Assembly: GCF_024519315.1 (NCBI RefSeq)
Contig: NZ_JANIIC010000013.1
Location: 1-64,000 of the forward strand
Direction of reading: 5' to 3'
Source: Streptomyces malaysiensis subsp. samsunensis
GTDB lineage: Bacteria; Actinomycetota; Actinomycetes; Streptomycetales; Streptomycetaceae
DNA: 64,000 nucleotides
Part shown: positions 26,288 to 35,083 of the stretch, piece after piece
Position numbering within the stretch: position 1 is the stretch's first letter
Layout: the number at the start of each line of letters is the position of its first letter
Translations under genes and position numbers: made by a program
Notes under the pieces: generated by a model
Databases searched by the model: none
Seen by the model: only the letters and a program-made list of their open reading frames with translations
Told to the model about the DNA's origin: nothing

Positions 26288-27499
26288 TCAGGCGGGCTGC
26301 GTCATGGCGGCTCCTCGTAGGTGCTGGTTCGCGTCGGACCTGATGAAGGACTGGATGGCGGTGGCCGCGGCGCCACGGGCCCACTCGTCGAAGGGCAGCG
26401 GCCGGGTCTGTACATCGCATCGCGCCGCGGAGCCGAAGGCCGCCGTGGCGAACGCGTCGCGGATGTGGTCGGCGAACAGGTCGTAGGCGGCCAGGCCCTC
26501 GCCGGAGATGATCACGCGTTCGGGGCCGAGCAGATTGGCCACGGTGGCGATACCGCGGCCGATGGCGTCACCGGCCCGTGCGTAGACCTCCCGGGCTCCG
26601 GCGACACCGTCGTGGGCCAGTCCGGCGGTCTCCACCGCGTCGGCCACCTGGACCCCGGTGGCCGCGCGGACCTGACGGACGATGGCGTCGTCGCTCGCGA
26701 TGGCCTCCACACAGCCACGGTTGCCACAGTGGCAGCGCGGGCCCGCCGGGTCGACGGCCACGTGGCCGATCTCGCCGGCCACGCCATGGGCCCCGGCGAC
26801 CACCTTGCCGTGGACCACGAGACCGCAGCCGATGCCCGCCCCGACCGTCACAAGGGCGAAGCCGGAAAGGCCCACGCCCGCCCCGAACCACTGCTCGGCC
26901 ACGGTCAGCGCGCGTACGTCGTTGTCGACGGTCACCGGCAACCCGGTGGTCATGGCGGCGAGTTCGGCGAGCGGCACATCACGCCACTCCAGGAAGGGCG
27001 AGTAGCGCACGACGCCCTCGGCGCGGTCCACATCGCCGGAGACGGCCATGCCCAGTCCCGCGACGCGTACGCCGAGGCCGTCCGCCTCGATGAGCAACTC
27101 CCGTACGAGCTCCGCGGCCGACCCCAGCACCGCCTTGGGGTCCCGGGCGGCGAGGGGCACGTACCGGGCGACCAGGATCCGGCAGCACAGGTCGGTGAGC
27201 ACACCGATGATCTTGTCGCCGGTCACCTTGACCCCGATGAACAGCGCACGGCCGCCGTCCACCCGCACCAGGTTCGCGGGCCGCCCGAGCGCCGGGCGCG
27301 CGTCCTCGTCCACGTCCTCCACGAGATAGCCGGCCTCGATCAGGGGACGGACCGCCTTGGTGACGGCCGCGGCCGACAGCCCCGCCCGCCGGGCCACCTC
27401 CGAACGGGTGAGAGGGCCCTGGGACAGGACCGTGGTGAAGATCTGCGAGCCGGCCGACGTATGCGCCGGGAACGACTCGGCAGCGGAGGGCGAGGACAT
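26288..27499 (-). CDS. ROK-family transcriptional repressor
   Basis: 403 residues. An N-terminal winged helix (LTRSEVARRAGLSAAAVTKAV) is fused to a sugar-kinase-like ROK domain with the phosphate loop (FIGVKVTGDKIIGVL), GAGIGCGLVVHGK, and the zinc motif CHCGNRGCVEAI. Such proteins repress sugar-use genes until a sugar or sugar phosphate binds. It lies between GH27 and GH36 alpha-galactosidase genes and probably controls both. The ATG at 27499 is chosen; an upstream start at 27547 would extend into the AT-rich promoter patch. Confidence 0.87.
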   Translation of the reverse strand: MSSPSAAESFPAHTSAGSQIFTTVLSQGPLTRSEVARRAGLSAAAVTKAVRPLIEAGYLVEDVDEDARPALGRPANLVRVDGGRALFIGVKVTGDKIIGVLTDLCCRILVARYVPLAARDPKAVLGSAAELVRELLIEADGLGVRVAGLGMAVSGDVDRAEGVVRYSPFLEWRDVPLAELAAMTTGLPVTVDNDVRALTVAEQWFGAGVGLSGFALVTVGAGIGCGLVVHGKVVAGAHGVAGEIGHVAVDPAGPRCHCGNRGCVEAIASDDAIVRQVRAATGVQVADAVETAGLAHDGVAGAREVYARAGDAIGRGIATVANLLGPERVIISGEGLAAYDLFADHIRDAFATAAFGSAARCDVQTRPLPFDEWARGAAATAIQSFIRSDANQHLRGAAMTQPA

Positions 27500-27519
27500 G
27501 GCCGGGAACCTAGGCCCCT

Positions 27520-27560
27520 TATTTTCCGCTGTCAATGAAAGAAACAAGAATCACCTGAGA
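27520..27560. promoter_or_regulatory. AT-rich patch with ROK-operator-like half sites
   Basis: Within an otherwise GC-rich gap, TTATTTTCCGCTGTCAATGA is followed by AAGAAAC; TTTTC and GAAAG form an interrupted inverted repeat of the kind bound by ROK repressors. It lies between the divergent ROK and GH36 genes. A TTGACA at 27611-27616 could be a -35 element for the GH36 gene, but I see no good -10. Confidence 0.4.
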
Positions 27561-27658
27561 ATTGCCTGTGAGTCCTGATCCCGCTTCCAAAGCCAGCCAC
27601 ACACGGGGTGTTGACATGTGATCGAAGGTCTCGTTGGCTTGCCGGGCGACCTCCCTCC

Positions 27659-27708
27659 CACTCACGTAAGTCACTCACCGAACTCACTCACCGAGTCACT
27701 CACCGAGC
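27659..27708 (+). repeat. Four tandem 12-13 base repeats upstream of the GH36 gene
   Basis: Copies at 27659-27671, 27672-27684, 27685-27696 and 27697-27708 share CACTCAC(C/G)GA. They lie 60-110 bases before the GH36 start, in the leader or promoter. They may be binding sites for a regulator or slippage products; in mRNA they would not form a strong stem. Confidence 0.75.
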
Positions 27709-27768
27709 GCCCCGCATCCGTGGGGCGGCACCCGCCGCTCCCCCGCCGTCTCCCGAACGTGAGGCCCG

Positions 27769-29902
27769 ATGCCGACGATCTCCCATGCCCCGGACAGCGG
27801 GGTCTGGCTGCTGACCACTCCCCACACCTCGTACGCCCTGCGCATCGACGACACGGGCGCCCCCTGCCATCTCGCTTGGGGGCCGCGGCTGACGCCGGCG
27901 GAGGCGGAGGAGCTGGTCGTGCCCGCCGGGGAGGCGGCGAGCAGCTTCGAGGGACGGCCCGCGGTGGGTGAGGAACTGCCGGTCGACGGCGGCCCGCGGT
28001 ACGGCACGCCCTCCCTCCAGATCCGCTACGAGGACGGCTCCCGCGGCTTCGAATGGCAGCCGACCGGGCACCGCGTCATCACACCGTCCCACGGTGTGAG
28101 CGAACTCCATCTGGAGTTCCGCGACCGCCTCTATCCCCTGCGCGTCGCCCTCCACTACCGGGTGCGGGACGACACGGATGTCATCGAGCGCTGGACGGTG
28201 CTGCGCAACGACGGCGACCAGCGACTCGGGCTGGTCCGGGCCGACTCGGCGGCCTGGTCGCTGCCGCCGCTGGCCGACTACCGGCTCAGCCATGTCACCG
28301 GCCAGTGGTCCGCGGAGAGTCAGCTGCGCCGCGAACACCTGCCGCACGGGGAGACGGTGCTGACCAGCCGGCGCGGGATCCCCAGTCATCACGCCGCCCC
28401 CTGGGTGGTGGTGGACGCGGGTGACGCGGCCGAGGAGCACGGCAGGGTGTTCGGCGCGGCCCTCGCCTGGAGCGGGAGTTGGCGCATCACCGTCCAGCGC
28501 CCCGGACGGACGCGCGGGTTTCACCGGTGGCGTCGGCCACGAGGGCACCTGCGTGCCACTCGCGCCGGGCGAGGAATTCATCACCCCGGTGTTCGCCGGG
28601 CTGTGCACGGACGGCGGGTTCGGCGCGGCGAGCCGCGCCTGGCACGCGTACACGCTGAACCACGTCCTGCCGCATGGACGTGAGGTGGCGCCCGTGCTGT
28701 ACAACTCCTGGGAGGCCACCGGCTTCGACGTGACCGAGGCGAACCAGAAGGCGCTGGCCGAGCGGGCCGCCGCCCTCGGTGTGGAGCTGTACGTCGTCGA
28801 CGACGGCTGGTTCGGGGCCCGGCGCGGCGACCACGCGGGGCTCGGCGACTGGACCCCGGCCCGGGAGCGCTTCCCCCAGGGCCTCGGCCCCCTGGCCGAC
28901 ACGGTGCACCGCCTGGGCATGCGCTTCGGCATCTGGGTGGAGCCGGAGATGGTCAACCCCGACAGCGACCTCTACCGCGAGCACTCCGACTGGGTGCTGC
29001 ACACTCCCGGCCGGGCCCGCAGCGAACTGCGCAACCAGCTCGTCCTGAACTTCGCGCGCGACGACGTCGCCGACTGGGCCCACGGCTGGCTGACCCGGCT
29101 GGTGGCGGATTGCGGCATCGACTTCCTGAAGTGGGACATGAACCGCGCCTTCAGCGAGGCCGGGTGGCCCGGCGCTCCCGACGGCAACGACCGGCTGTGG
29201 ACACGCTATGTGGCCAATCTGTACGGCGTCCTCGACCGGCTGCGCGCCGACCACCCCGGGCTGCGCATCGAGACGTGCAGCGGCGGTGGCGGACGGATCG
29301 ACCTCGGCATCCTCACCCGTACCGACCAGGCGTGGGCGTCGGACAACACCGACGCCGTCGACCGCCTGGTCATCCAGCACGGCTTCGGCCAGCTCCACCC
29401 GGCGCGCGCGATGTCCGCGTGGGTGACCGACGTGCCCAATCAACTCAGCTCCCGCACCGTGCCGTTGCGGTTCCGCTTCCATGTGGCGATGTGCGGGCTG
29501 CTGGGCATCGGCGGCGATCTGGCCCGCTGGTCCGAGGCGGAACTCGCCGAGGGCGCCGCTCTGGTGGCCGAGTACAAGCGGGTGCGCCACCTCGTCCAGC
29601 ACGGCGCCCTGTACCGGCTGTCCGGGCCGCACGGCGAACAACCGACCGTGGTGCAGTACGCCGCCGAGGACGGCGCCGAGACCCTGGTCCTGGCCTGGCA
29701 GCGCGGCCCCCGCCACGGAGTGCCGCGCCTGCCGGTGCGGCTGCGCGGCCTCACCCCCGGCGCCCGCTACCGCGACACCCGCACCGGTGAGGTGCACCAT
29801 GCCACCGTGCTCGCCGAGTACGGGTGCCACCCGGACCTCCGGCCCGGCGACTGGGCCAGCACGGCCGTACACCTGGTCAGGATGGAGCGGGAAGACGCAT
29901 GA
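27769..29902 (+). pseudogene. GH36 alpha-galactosidase gene with one frameshift
   Basis: Two overlapping frames together give a complete ~710-residue cytosolic GH36 alpha-galactosidase. Frame one (from 27769) covers the N-terminal beta-supersandwich up to SWRITVQRPG; the second frame continues with AGFTGGVGHEG, YNSWEATGFDV, the nucleophile Asp in DFLKWDMNR, CSGGGGRID, the acid/base Asp in WASDNTD, and the C-terminal domain. Removing one G in the CCCCGG at about 28502-28505 restores a single frame, so the lesion is a +1 insertion. It could be a recent mutation or a sequencing error; all catalytic residues are intact. Confidence 0.85.
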
Positions 29903-29956
29903 CACCGGTCGCGTGCGCAGGCCGCTGGCCGACGGCTCGGCGTGGGACGGACGGTG

Positions 29957-30823
29957 TCATGGCGTACGGTCGCTCCCGCGGTAGGCGACGGTCGCGATCT
30001 GGACGAAGGAGCGGATCAGGGGATTGGTGTCGTCCTCCTTCCACGCCGCCACCACGCGGCTCGGCGGCATGTCGATCAGCGGCACCACGGTGAGCCCCGC
30101 CGGTGACCCGTGGCCCATGGGGGTCATGCCGACCGTGCCGTTCCACAGCACGGCCTGCCGGCATTCCTGGACGCCGCGCACCACCGGGCCCTCGCGAGGT
30201 TCCCCGCCGTTCCAGTACGACTGCCAGACGGGGTCGGTGCCCGCCGGGAACAGGAACCAGCGGCGGTCCGCCAGGTCGGCGAGGGCCAGGCTGTCGCGGC
30301 GGGCCAGCGGATCGTCGGCGCGCAGCAGCGCGCCCACCGGGTCGGCGCGCAACTCGTGCGTGGTCAGGCCGGTCTTGTCGAACGGCCCGCGGGTCAGGGC
30401 GACATCGACCAGTCCGGCGTGCAGCCCGCAGGTGGGATCGGTCAGATCGGTCTCGCGGATGTGGACCTCGACGTCCGGGTGCCGCCGGGAGTAGGCGGCG
30501 GCCAGCCGGGTGGCGCCCGGGTCGGTGCTGTCAGCCAGCATGCCCACGGTGATGGCCGCCGCTCCGGCCGCGGCGGCCACGCGTACGCGCACCCGGTCGG
30601 CATGATCGAGCAGCGCACGCGCCTCGTCCAGCAGCACCTCCCCCACCGGAGTGAGCGCGACACCGGCGGACGACCGGCGGAACAGCGCGGCGCCGACGTC
30701 GGTTTCCAATGCCTTGATCGCCCGGCTCAGCGGCGGCTGGCTCATATGCAGCCGGGCGGCGGCCCGGCCGAAGTGGAGTTCCTCGGCCACCGCCACGAAG
30801 TAGCGCAACGTTCGTAGCTCCAT
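29957..30823 (-). CDS. LysR-family regulator next to the men-like cluster
   Basis: 288 residues. The N-terminal LysR winged helix is LRYFVAVAEELHFGRAAARLHMSQPPLSRAIKALE-like (residues 4-40), followed by an effector domain (ITVGMLADSTDPGATRLAAAY). It is divergent from the MenE-type ligase gene with a 257-base gap containing a perfect T-N11-A-type palindrome only 8 bases upstream of its start. I infer that it regulates the ligase gene and possibly the convergent operon. The ATG at 30823 is the only start close to the conserved MELRTLRYF. Confidence 0.85.
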   Translation of the reverse strand: MELRTLRYFVAVAEELHFGRAAARLHMSQPPLSRAIKALETDVGAALFRRSSAGVALTPVGEVLLDEARALLDHADRVRVRVAAAAGAAAITVGMLADSTDPGATRLAAAYSRRHPDVEVHIRETDLTDPTCGLHAGLVDVALTRGPFDKTGLTTHELRADPVGALLRADDPLARRDSLALADLADRRWFLFPAGTDPVWQSYWNGGEPREGPVVRGVQECRQAVLWNGTVGMTPMGHGSPAGLTVVPLIDMPPSRVVAAWKEDDTNPLIRSFVQIATVAYRGSDRTP

Positions 30824-30830
30824 GGTGCGA

Positions 30831-30849
30831 CGATACCCGTACGGTATCG
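30831..30849. promoter_or_regulatory. LysR box in the LysR/menE-like gap
   Basis: CGATACC-CGTAC-GGTATCG has perfect 7-base arms and contains the T-N11-A arrangement bound by LysR proteins. It lies 8 bases upstream of the LysR start, consistent with autoregulation. Confidence 0.7.
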
Positions 30850-31080
30850 GCATCCCGGCACGGGTCTCAAACAGTCGCCGCGCCCCGCCAGTGGAATCGA
30901 TGTCCGCCGACCGGAGGGTGGTGGTCCGGGAGGCCGTGGCAGTTTCCTGACAGGTCGTTCCGCCACATCGGCCCACCGTGCCGTCGGGCCCTTAGCGTGG
31001 GCCGGAGGGGTGAGCGGTCTCGGGGTGTGAAGGCGATCGCTCGCGTGATGACGGATGTCTTTCGCGGAGGAGCCACCGCG

Positions 31081-32238
31081 ATGCTGATCCTGCCTTGCGA
31101 CGGTTCGGCGGACACGGTCGGCGCGCTGTCCTGTGCGCTGGCCGCGGCGGTCGAGGGGACCGGGGAAACCGTGCTGCCCGTGGCGGCCGGTGGGGGCCCG
31201 CCCGGTTTCGACACCAGCGGACCCGTGCCGACCGGGACGGCGGTGGTGGTCGGCACCTCCGGCTCCACCAGCGAGCCCAAGGGCGTGCTGCTCTCCGCCC
31301 GGGCGCTGCGCGCCTCGGCCGAGGCGACGCACACCAGGCTCGGGGGCCCCGGGCGCTGGTTGCTCACGCTGCCTGCACACCATGTCGCGGGCGTGCAGGT
31401 CCTGGTCCGCTCCCTTCTGGCCGGGGCGGAGGCAGTGGTCCACGATCTGGGGCAGGGCTTTCGGCCGGAGCGGTTCCGCTCCGCCGGATGCCGTTACACC
31501 GCGCTGGTGCCCACGCAGATCCGGCGTCTGCTGGATGCCGGTGGCCCCGGCCTGGCCGCGTTACGGGAGTTCGACGCCGTGCTGCTGGGCGGCGCGGGCG
31601 CACCCGAGCCGTTGCTGGCGCGTGCGCGGGAGGCGGGCGTGAGGGTGGTGACCACCTACGGCATGACGGAGACCGCCGGCGGCTGTGTCTACGACGGAGT
31701 GCCGCTGGCCGGGGTGCGGGTGCGGATCGGCCCGCCACCGGAGGGAACGGCCGGGCCCGCGGCGGGCGGTCCGATAGCTCTCGGCGGGCCGACCCTGGCA
31801 TCGGGCTATCTCAACCGGCCGGAGCGGACGGCCCGTTCGTTCGAGGACGGCTGGTTCCGCACCGACGACCTCGGGCGCTGGCGGGAGGACGGCCGTCTTC
31901 AGGTGCTGGGCCGGGCCGACGACGTGATCGTCACCGGTGGTGTGAAGGTGTCCCCGTCCGTGGTGGAGCGGGTGCTGCGCGAACAGCCCGGAGTCGGGGA
32001 CGTGTGTGTGGTGGGGGTGGACGACCCGGAGTGGGGGCAGATCGTCGTGGCCGCCATCGCTCCGTGTGAACCGGGCGCGGTGGGGCGGGAGGCGGTCGGC
32101 GCGCTGAAGGGCGCGGTCCGGGACCGGCTGGGACGCGCCGCCGCGCCCAAGGACATCCGGATCGTTCGGGCCCTGCCGCTGCGAGGCGTGGGAAAGCCGG
32201 ACCGGCAGGCCGTGCGCCGCCTGTTCAGCGCGGAGTGA
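31081..32238 (+). CDS. MenE-type o-succinylbenzoate-CoA ligase
   Basis: 385-residue AMP-forming acyl-CoA ligase of the short actinobacterial MenE type. The P-loop is GTSGSTSEPKGV, the A5 motif TYGMTETAGG, the A7 region FRTDDLGRW, the hinge GRADDVIVTGGVKVSP, and the C-terminal catalytic Lys is in GVGKPDR. It would activate o-succinylbenzoate or an analogue. I chose ATG 31081 (GGAGGAG nine bases upstream). It faces the end of a six-gene operon with isochorismate synthase, MenD and MenC homologues; the shared theme makes the assignment likely, but a different aryl acid is possible because this is not a normal menaquinone locus. Confidence 0.8.
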   Translation: MLILPCDGSADTVGALSCALAAAVEGTGETVLPVAAGGGPPGFDTSGPVPTGTAVVVGTSGSTSEPKGVLLSARALRASAEATHTRLGGPGRWLLTLPAHHVAGVQVLVRSLLAGAEAVVHDLGQGFRPERFRSAGCRYTALVPTQIRRLLDAGGPGLAALREFDAVLLGGAGAPEPLLARAREAGVRVVTTYGMTETAGGCVYDGVPLAGVRVRIGPPPEGTAGPAAGGPIALGGPTLASGYLNRPERTARSFEDGWFRTDDLGRWREDGRLQVLGRADDVIVTGGVKVSPSVVERVLREQPGVGDVCVVGVDDPEWGQIVVAAIAPCEPGAVGREAVGALKGAVRDRLGRAAAPKDIRIVRALPLRGVGKPDRQAVRRLFSAE

Positions 32239-32244
32239 GGTACG

Positions 32245-32286
32245 GGACGGTACGGGGCGTGGGGTCCCGGTCGTCACGTACCGTCC
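32245..32286. terminator. Inverted repeat between convergent menE-like and menC-like genes
   Basis: Perfect 10-base arms GGACGGTACG (32245-32254) and CGTACCGTCC (32277-32286), with a 22-base G/C-rich loop, lie just after the ligase stop and before the end of the convergent operon. A bidirectional terminator is the simplest reading. Confidence 0.55.
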
Positions 32287-32363
32287 GGTCGTCACTTATG
32301 GCCCGCGCCACGTACGACCCGCGTCACCTGCGGCCCGCGCCACGTACCGCCCCGCCGTCCGGC

Positions 32364-33476
32364 TCAGGCCGTCAGCTGGATGTGCCGCCGGGTGTGGGCC
32401 TCGAGGAAGTCATCCTTCACCTCGTACGGCACGGCCGTGTCCGGAACCTCGATCAGGCCGTCCACCGCCCGCGTTTCCGGAGTGACGATGTCCTCGCCGA
32501 AGTACTTGTCGGAGCCGGAGTTGTCGCCGGGCAGTGTGAAACCGGGCAGCGCCGAGAGCGTGACATTGGCCGCCCGGCTGATACCGAAGTCGTGCATACC
32601 ACCGCACCACACCGGCACCCCGGCCGCCACACAGGCGTCATGGACCCGGACGGCCTCCAGCAGACCGCCCAGGCGAGCCGGTTTGATGTTGACCACACGG
32701 CAGCTGCCCAGCGCCAGCGCCTCCCGCGCCCGTCCGGCGGAGGTGAGGCTCTCGTCGAGGCAGAGCGGTGTGGTCAGTTCCTTTTGCAGGGTGGCATGGT
32801 CCAGCAGATCGTCCCAGGCCAGCGGCTGCTCGATCATCATCAGCCCGAACGCGTCCAGATCGCGCAGCCGCGGGAGGTATTCAAGGGTGTAGGCGCAGTT
32901 GGCGTCGGCCATCAGCGGCAGCTCCGGGAACCGGTTCCTGATCGCCTCCAGCACTTTCACATCGGCTCCTGGGCCGATCTTGACCTTCACCCGCTGGTAC
33001 CCCTGCCCGACGTGGTGCGCGATGGTGTCGCACAGCCGGTCGTAGTCGCCGTCCATGCCCAGGCTGACGCCGGAGGGGACATGGGTGCGCGCCGCGCCAC
33101 CGAGCAGAGCGGCCAGCGGTCGGTCCGTGGTGGCGGCCAGCAGGTTCCACCCGGCCATCTCCATGCCGCACCGGGCGAAGTTGTTGGCCTTGACCCGGCC
33201 GTAGAGGGCCGTGAACTCCTCGATGGTGTCCCAGGAGCGGCCCATGACCGCCGGAGCGAGGAAGTCGCGGGTCACGGACCACACGGTGTCGGTCGTCTCG
33301 CCCAGGTAGTACGGATCGACCGGCACGGGCGCCTCGCCCCACCCCGTGCGGCCGTCGGCGGTGGTGGCGCGGACGACCACATGCAGCAGGGTCCGGGCGC
33401 TGTGGGTGCTGGCGGTGAAGCCGTGGGTGAGCCGCAGCTCCACCACGTAGAGGTCGAGCCGGTCGATGCGCGGCAC
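32364..33476 (-). CDS. MenC / NSAR-family o-succinylbenzoate synthase-like enzyme
   Basis: 370-residue enolase-superfamily protein. The catalytic KxK is VKVKIG, the metal ligands are Asp in MADANCAYT, Glu in MIEQPL and Asp in CLDESL, and the second Lys is in NIKPARLGG; this set marks the OSBS/N-acylamino-acid racemase branch. OSBS dehydrates SHCHC to o-succinylbenzoate. GTG 33476 has GGAAGGGG about 6 bases upstream. It is last in the operon, 57 bases after the EntA-like gene. Racemase activity cannot be excluded by sequence, but MenD and MenE homologues nearby favour an OSBS-like dehydration. Confidence 0.82.
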   Translation of the reverse strand: MPRIDRLDLYVVELRLTHGFTASTHSARTLLHVVVRATTADGRTGWGEAPVPVDPYYLGETTDTVWSVTRDFLAPAVMGRSWDTIEEFTALYGRVKANNFARCGMEMAGWNLLAATTDRPLAALLGGAARTHVPSGVSLGMDGDYDRLCDTIAHHVGQGYQRVKVKIGPGADVKVLEAIRNRFPELPLMADANCAYTLEYLPRLRDLDAFGLMMIEQPLAWDDLLDHATLQKELTTPLCLDESLTSAGRAREALALGSCRVVNIKPARLGGLLEAVRVHDACVAAGVPVWCGGMHDFGISRAANVTLSALPGFTLPGDNSGSDKYFGEDIVTPETRAVDGLIEVPDTAVPYEVKDDFLEAHTRRHIQLTA

Positions 33477-33533
33477 GGAGGTCCCCTTCCCGTCGTCGCG
33501 AGATGAAGTCGTCGATTGATGACGTGGCGGTGT

Positions 33534-34313
33534 CTAGGGCCTGAGGGTGGAGCCGCCGTCCACCGTCACGGTGGTGATCGTCATATGGGCCGCCTGGTCG
33601 GAGGCCAGAAAGCCGATGACGGAGGCGATGTCCTCGGGTTCGGCCAGAGTGCCGCGTGGGATACCCACCCGATGGCGTGCTGGGTCTCCGTGCAGCAGCG
33701 CCTGTCTCCGGCCGGGCAGATGTGCGTTGCTGCGGGACATCGGGGATTCGGTCGTGCCCGGCGCCACCACGACGGATCGCACACCGTGCTCCGCGAGTTC
33801 CAGTCCGGCGCAGTTGGTGAGGTACTGGGCCGCCGCCTTCGACGCCCCGTACAGCCCCTGGTCGTACTTGACGATCCCGGCGCTGTTCGACGCCACGGTG
33901 ATGACGCAGCCGCGTCCGCGTCGCGCCATCCGCCGGCCCACCGCGCGGACGCAGTTGAAGGTCCCCCGGACGTTGACGCCGAACACCCGCTCCCACTCGG
34001 CGTCCTCCTGCTCGGTCAGCGGGGCGGTGCGGCCGAGCACTCCGGCGGCGTTGACCAGGATGCCGATCGGGCCGAGCCGGTCCTCCACGTCCCGTACGGT
34101 CCGTTCCACATCGCCGGAGTCGGTGACGTCGAGGCGCACGGGGTGTGCCGCGGGGCCCAGTCGGCCGGCCACGGTGTGCGCCCCGTCCTCGTCGATGTCG
34201 GCCACGGCCACGATCGCGCCCTCGGCGGCCAGTTGGCGGGCGGTGGCGGCGCCGATGGCTCCTGCCGCGCCGGTGACCAGGGCCGTGACCTCGGCTATGC
34301 CGGTCAGCCTCAT
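33534..34313 (-). CDS. EntA-like short-chain dehydrogenase
   Basis: 259-residue SDR. TALVTGAAGAIGAATAR is the NAD loop, LVNAAGVLG the NNAG-equivalent, and Ser of VASNSAG with YGASK supply the catalytic triad. The C-terminal half (VVVAPGTTESPM, IPRGTLAEPEDIASVIGFLASD, VTVDGGSTL) matches EntA/DhbA, which oxidise 2,3-dihydro-2,3-dihydroxybenzoate to the catechol. The ATG overlaps the stop of the upstream hydratase-family gene (ATGA), so translation is coupled. No canonical isochorismatase is in the operon, so its substrate is probably another dihydrodiol, perhaps derived from the MenD product. Confidence 0.78.
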   Translation of the reverse strand: MRLTGIAEVTALVTGAAGAIGAATARQLAAEGAIVAVADIDEDGAHTVAGRLGPAAHPVRLDVTDSGDVERTVRDVEDRLGPIGILVNAAGVLGRTAPLTEQEDAEWERVFGVNVRGTFNCVRAVGRRMARRGRGCVITVASNSAGIVKYDQGLYGASKAAAQYLTNCAGLELAEHGVRSVVVAPGTTESPMSRSNAHLPGRRQALLHGDPARHRVGIPRGTLAEPEDIASVIGFLASDQAAHMTITTVTVDGGSTLRP

Positions 34314-35083
34314 GCTCCTCGCTCCGTTTCCCGGTCTGTCCCTCGCTCCGTTTCGCGGTCCGTTCCTCGCGCCGATTCCCGCCCCGCGCCCGGGAAGGAC
34401 TCCGCGGCCAGCAGCTCGGCGTCGATCCGTTCCAGCACCCCGGAGAAGCGCTGGAGCTGGCTTTTGAGCAGCGCGGTCGTGCTCGGGTCGTTGGCGGAGA
34501 TCTCGGTGGCGCACGCGGTGGCCTCGGCGCACGCCCGGCCCGGTGGTACCAGCCGCTGCAACAGCCCGAGCTGGTAGGCGTCCTGTGCCGTCACCCAGCG
34601 GGAGGTCAGAAGGAGATCCTTGGCGGCGCCCAGGCCGACCAGTCCGATGAGTTTGGCCGCCCCGATGGGGACGCCCATGCTGGAGCCCGGGAAGCGGTAC
34701 ACCGAGTCGTCGGCCCCCACCCGGATGTCGCAGGCGGCGGCCAGCTCCGCACCGGCGGCGACGCAGCGCCCCTCGATCGCGGCCACGGTCGCCTTGGGCG
34801 CGGCCGCCACCGTGCGCTGCAACCGCGCGAAGGCCCGCAGCCGACCCGCGAGTCCCTCGTTCCCCAACTCCTCGTCGCGGTCGGCCCCGACGCAGAAGTC
34901 CGGTCCGCTGCCGCTGAGGACGAGCACACGTACGGCGTCGTCGGCCAGTGTGTGCTCCACGGCGCGGAGCAACCGCACGGCCGCCTCCGTGCTCAGCGCG
35001 TTGCGGGCCTGTGGGCGGTCGATCCGCAGCTGTGCCACTCCGGTGGCGCGGTCCCGTTCGACGTCGATCACCGGGGTGCCCAC
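34310..35083 (-). CDS. Enoyl-CoA hydratase/isomerase family protein
   Basis: 257 residues with the crotonase fold: RPQARNALS, VLVLSGSGPDFCVGAD, and VAAIEGRCVAAGAELAAACDIR forming the oxyanion hole. It is not an obvious MenB: the SGGDQ and GSFDGG segments of DHNA-CoA synthase are absent, and the usual catalytic Glu positions around YRFPGSSMGVPIG are not acidic. The C-terminus ends in a low-complexity ETERGTDRETERGA tail encoded by a short repeat. GTG 35083 overlaps the MenD stop by 16 bases. In position it replaces MenB, so it may cyclise or cleave a CoA ester by altered chemistry; this is inference. Confidence 0.7.
   Translation of the reverse strand: MGTPVIDVERDRATGVAQLRIDRPQARNALSTEAAVRLLRAVEHTLADDAVRVLVLSGSGPDFCVGADRDEELGNEGLAGRLRAFARLQRTVAAAPKATVAAIEGRCVAAGAELAAACDIRVGADDSVYRFPGSSMGVPIGAAKLIGLVGLGAAKDLLLTSRWVTAQDAYQLGLLQRLVPPGRACAEATACATEISANDPSTTALLKSQLQRFSGVLERIDAELLAAESFPGAGRESARGTDRETERGTDRETERGA

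Noticed and set aside
34310-35083. Naming the crotonase MenB
   Set aside because: DHNA-CoA synthase motifs are absent and position in an operon is not enough.
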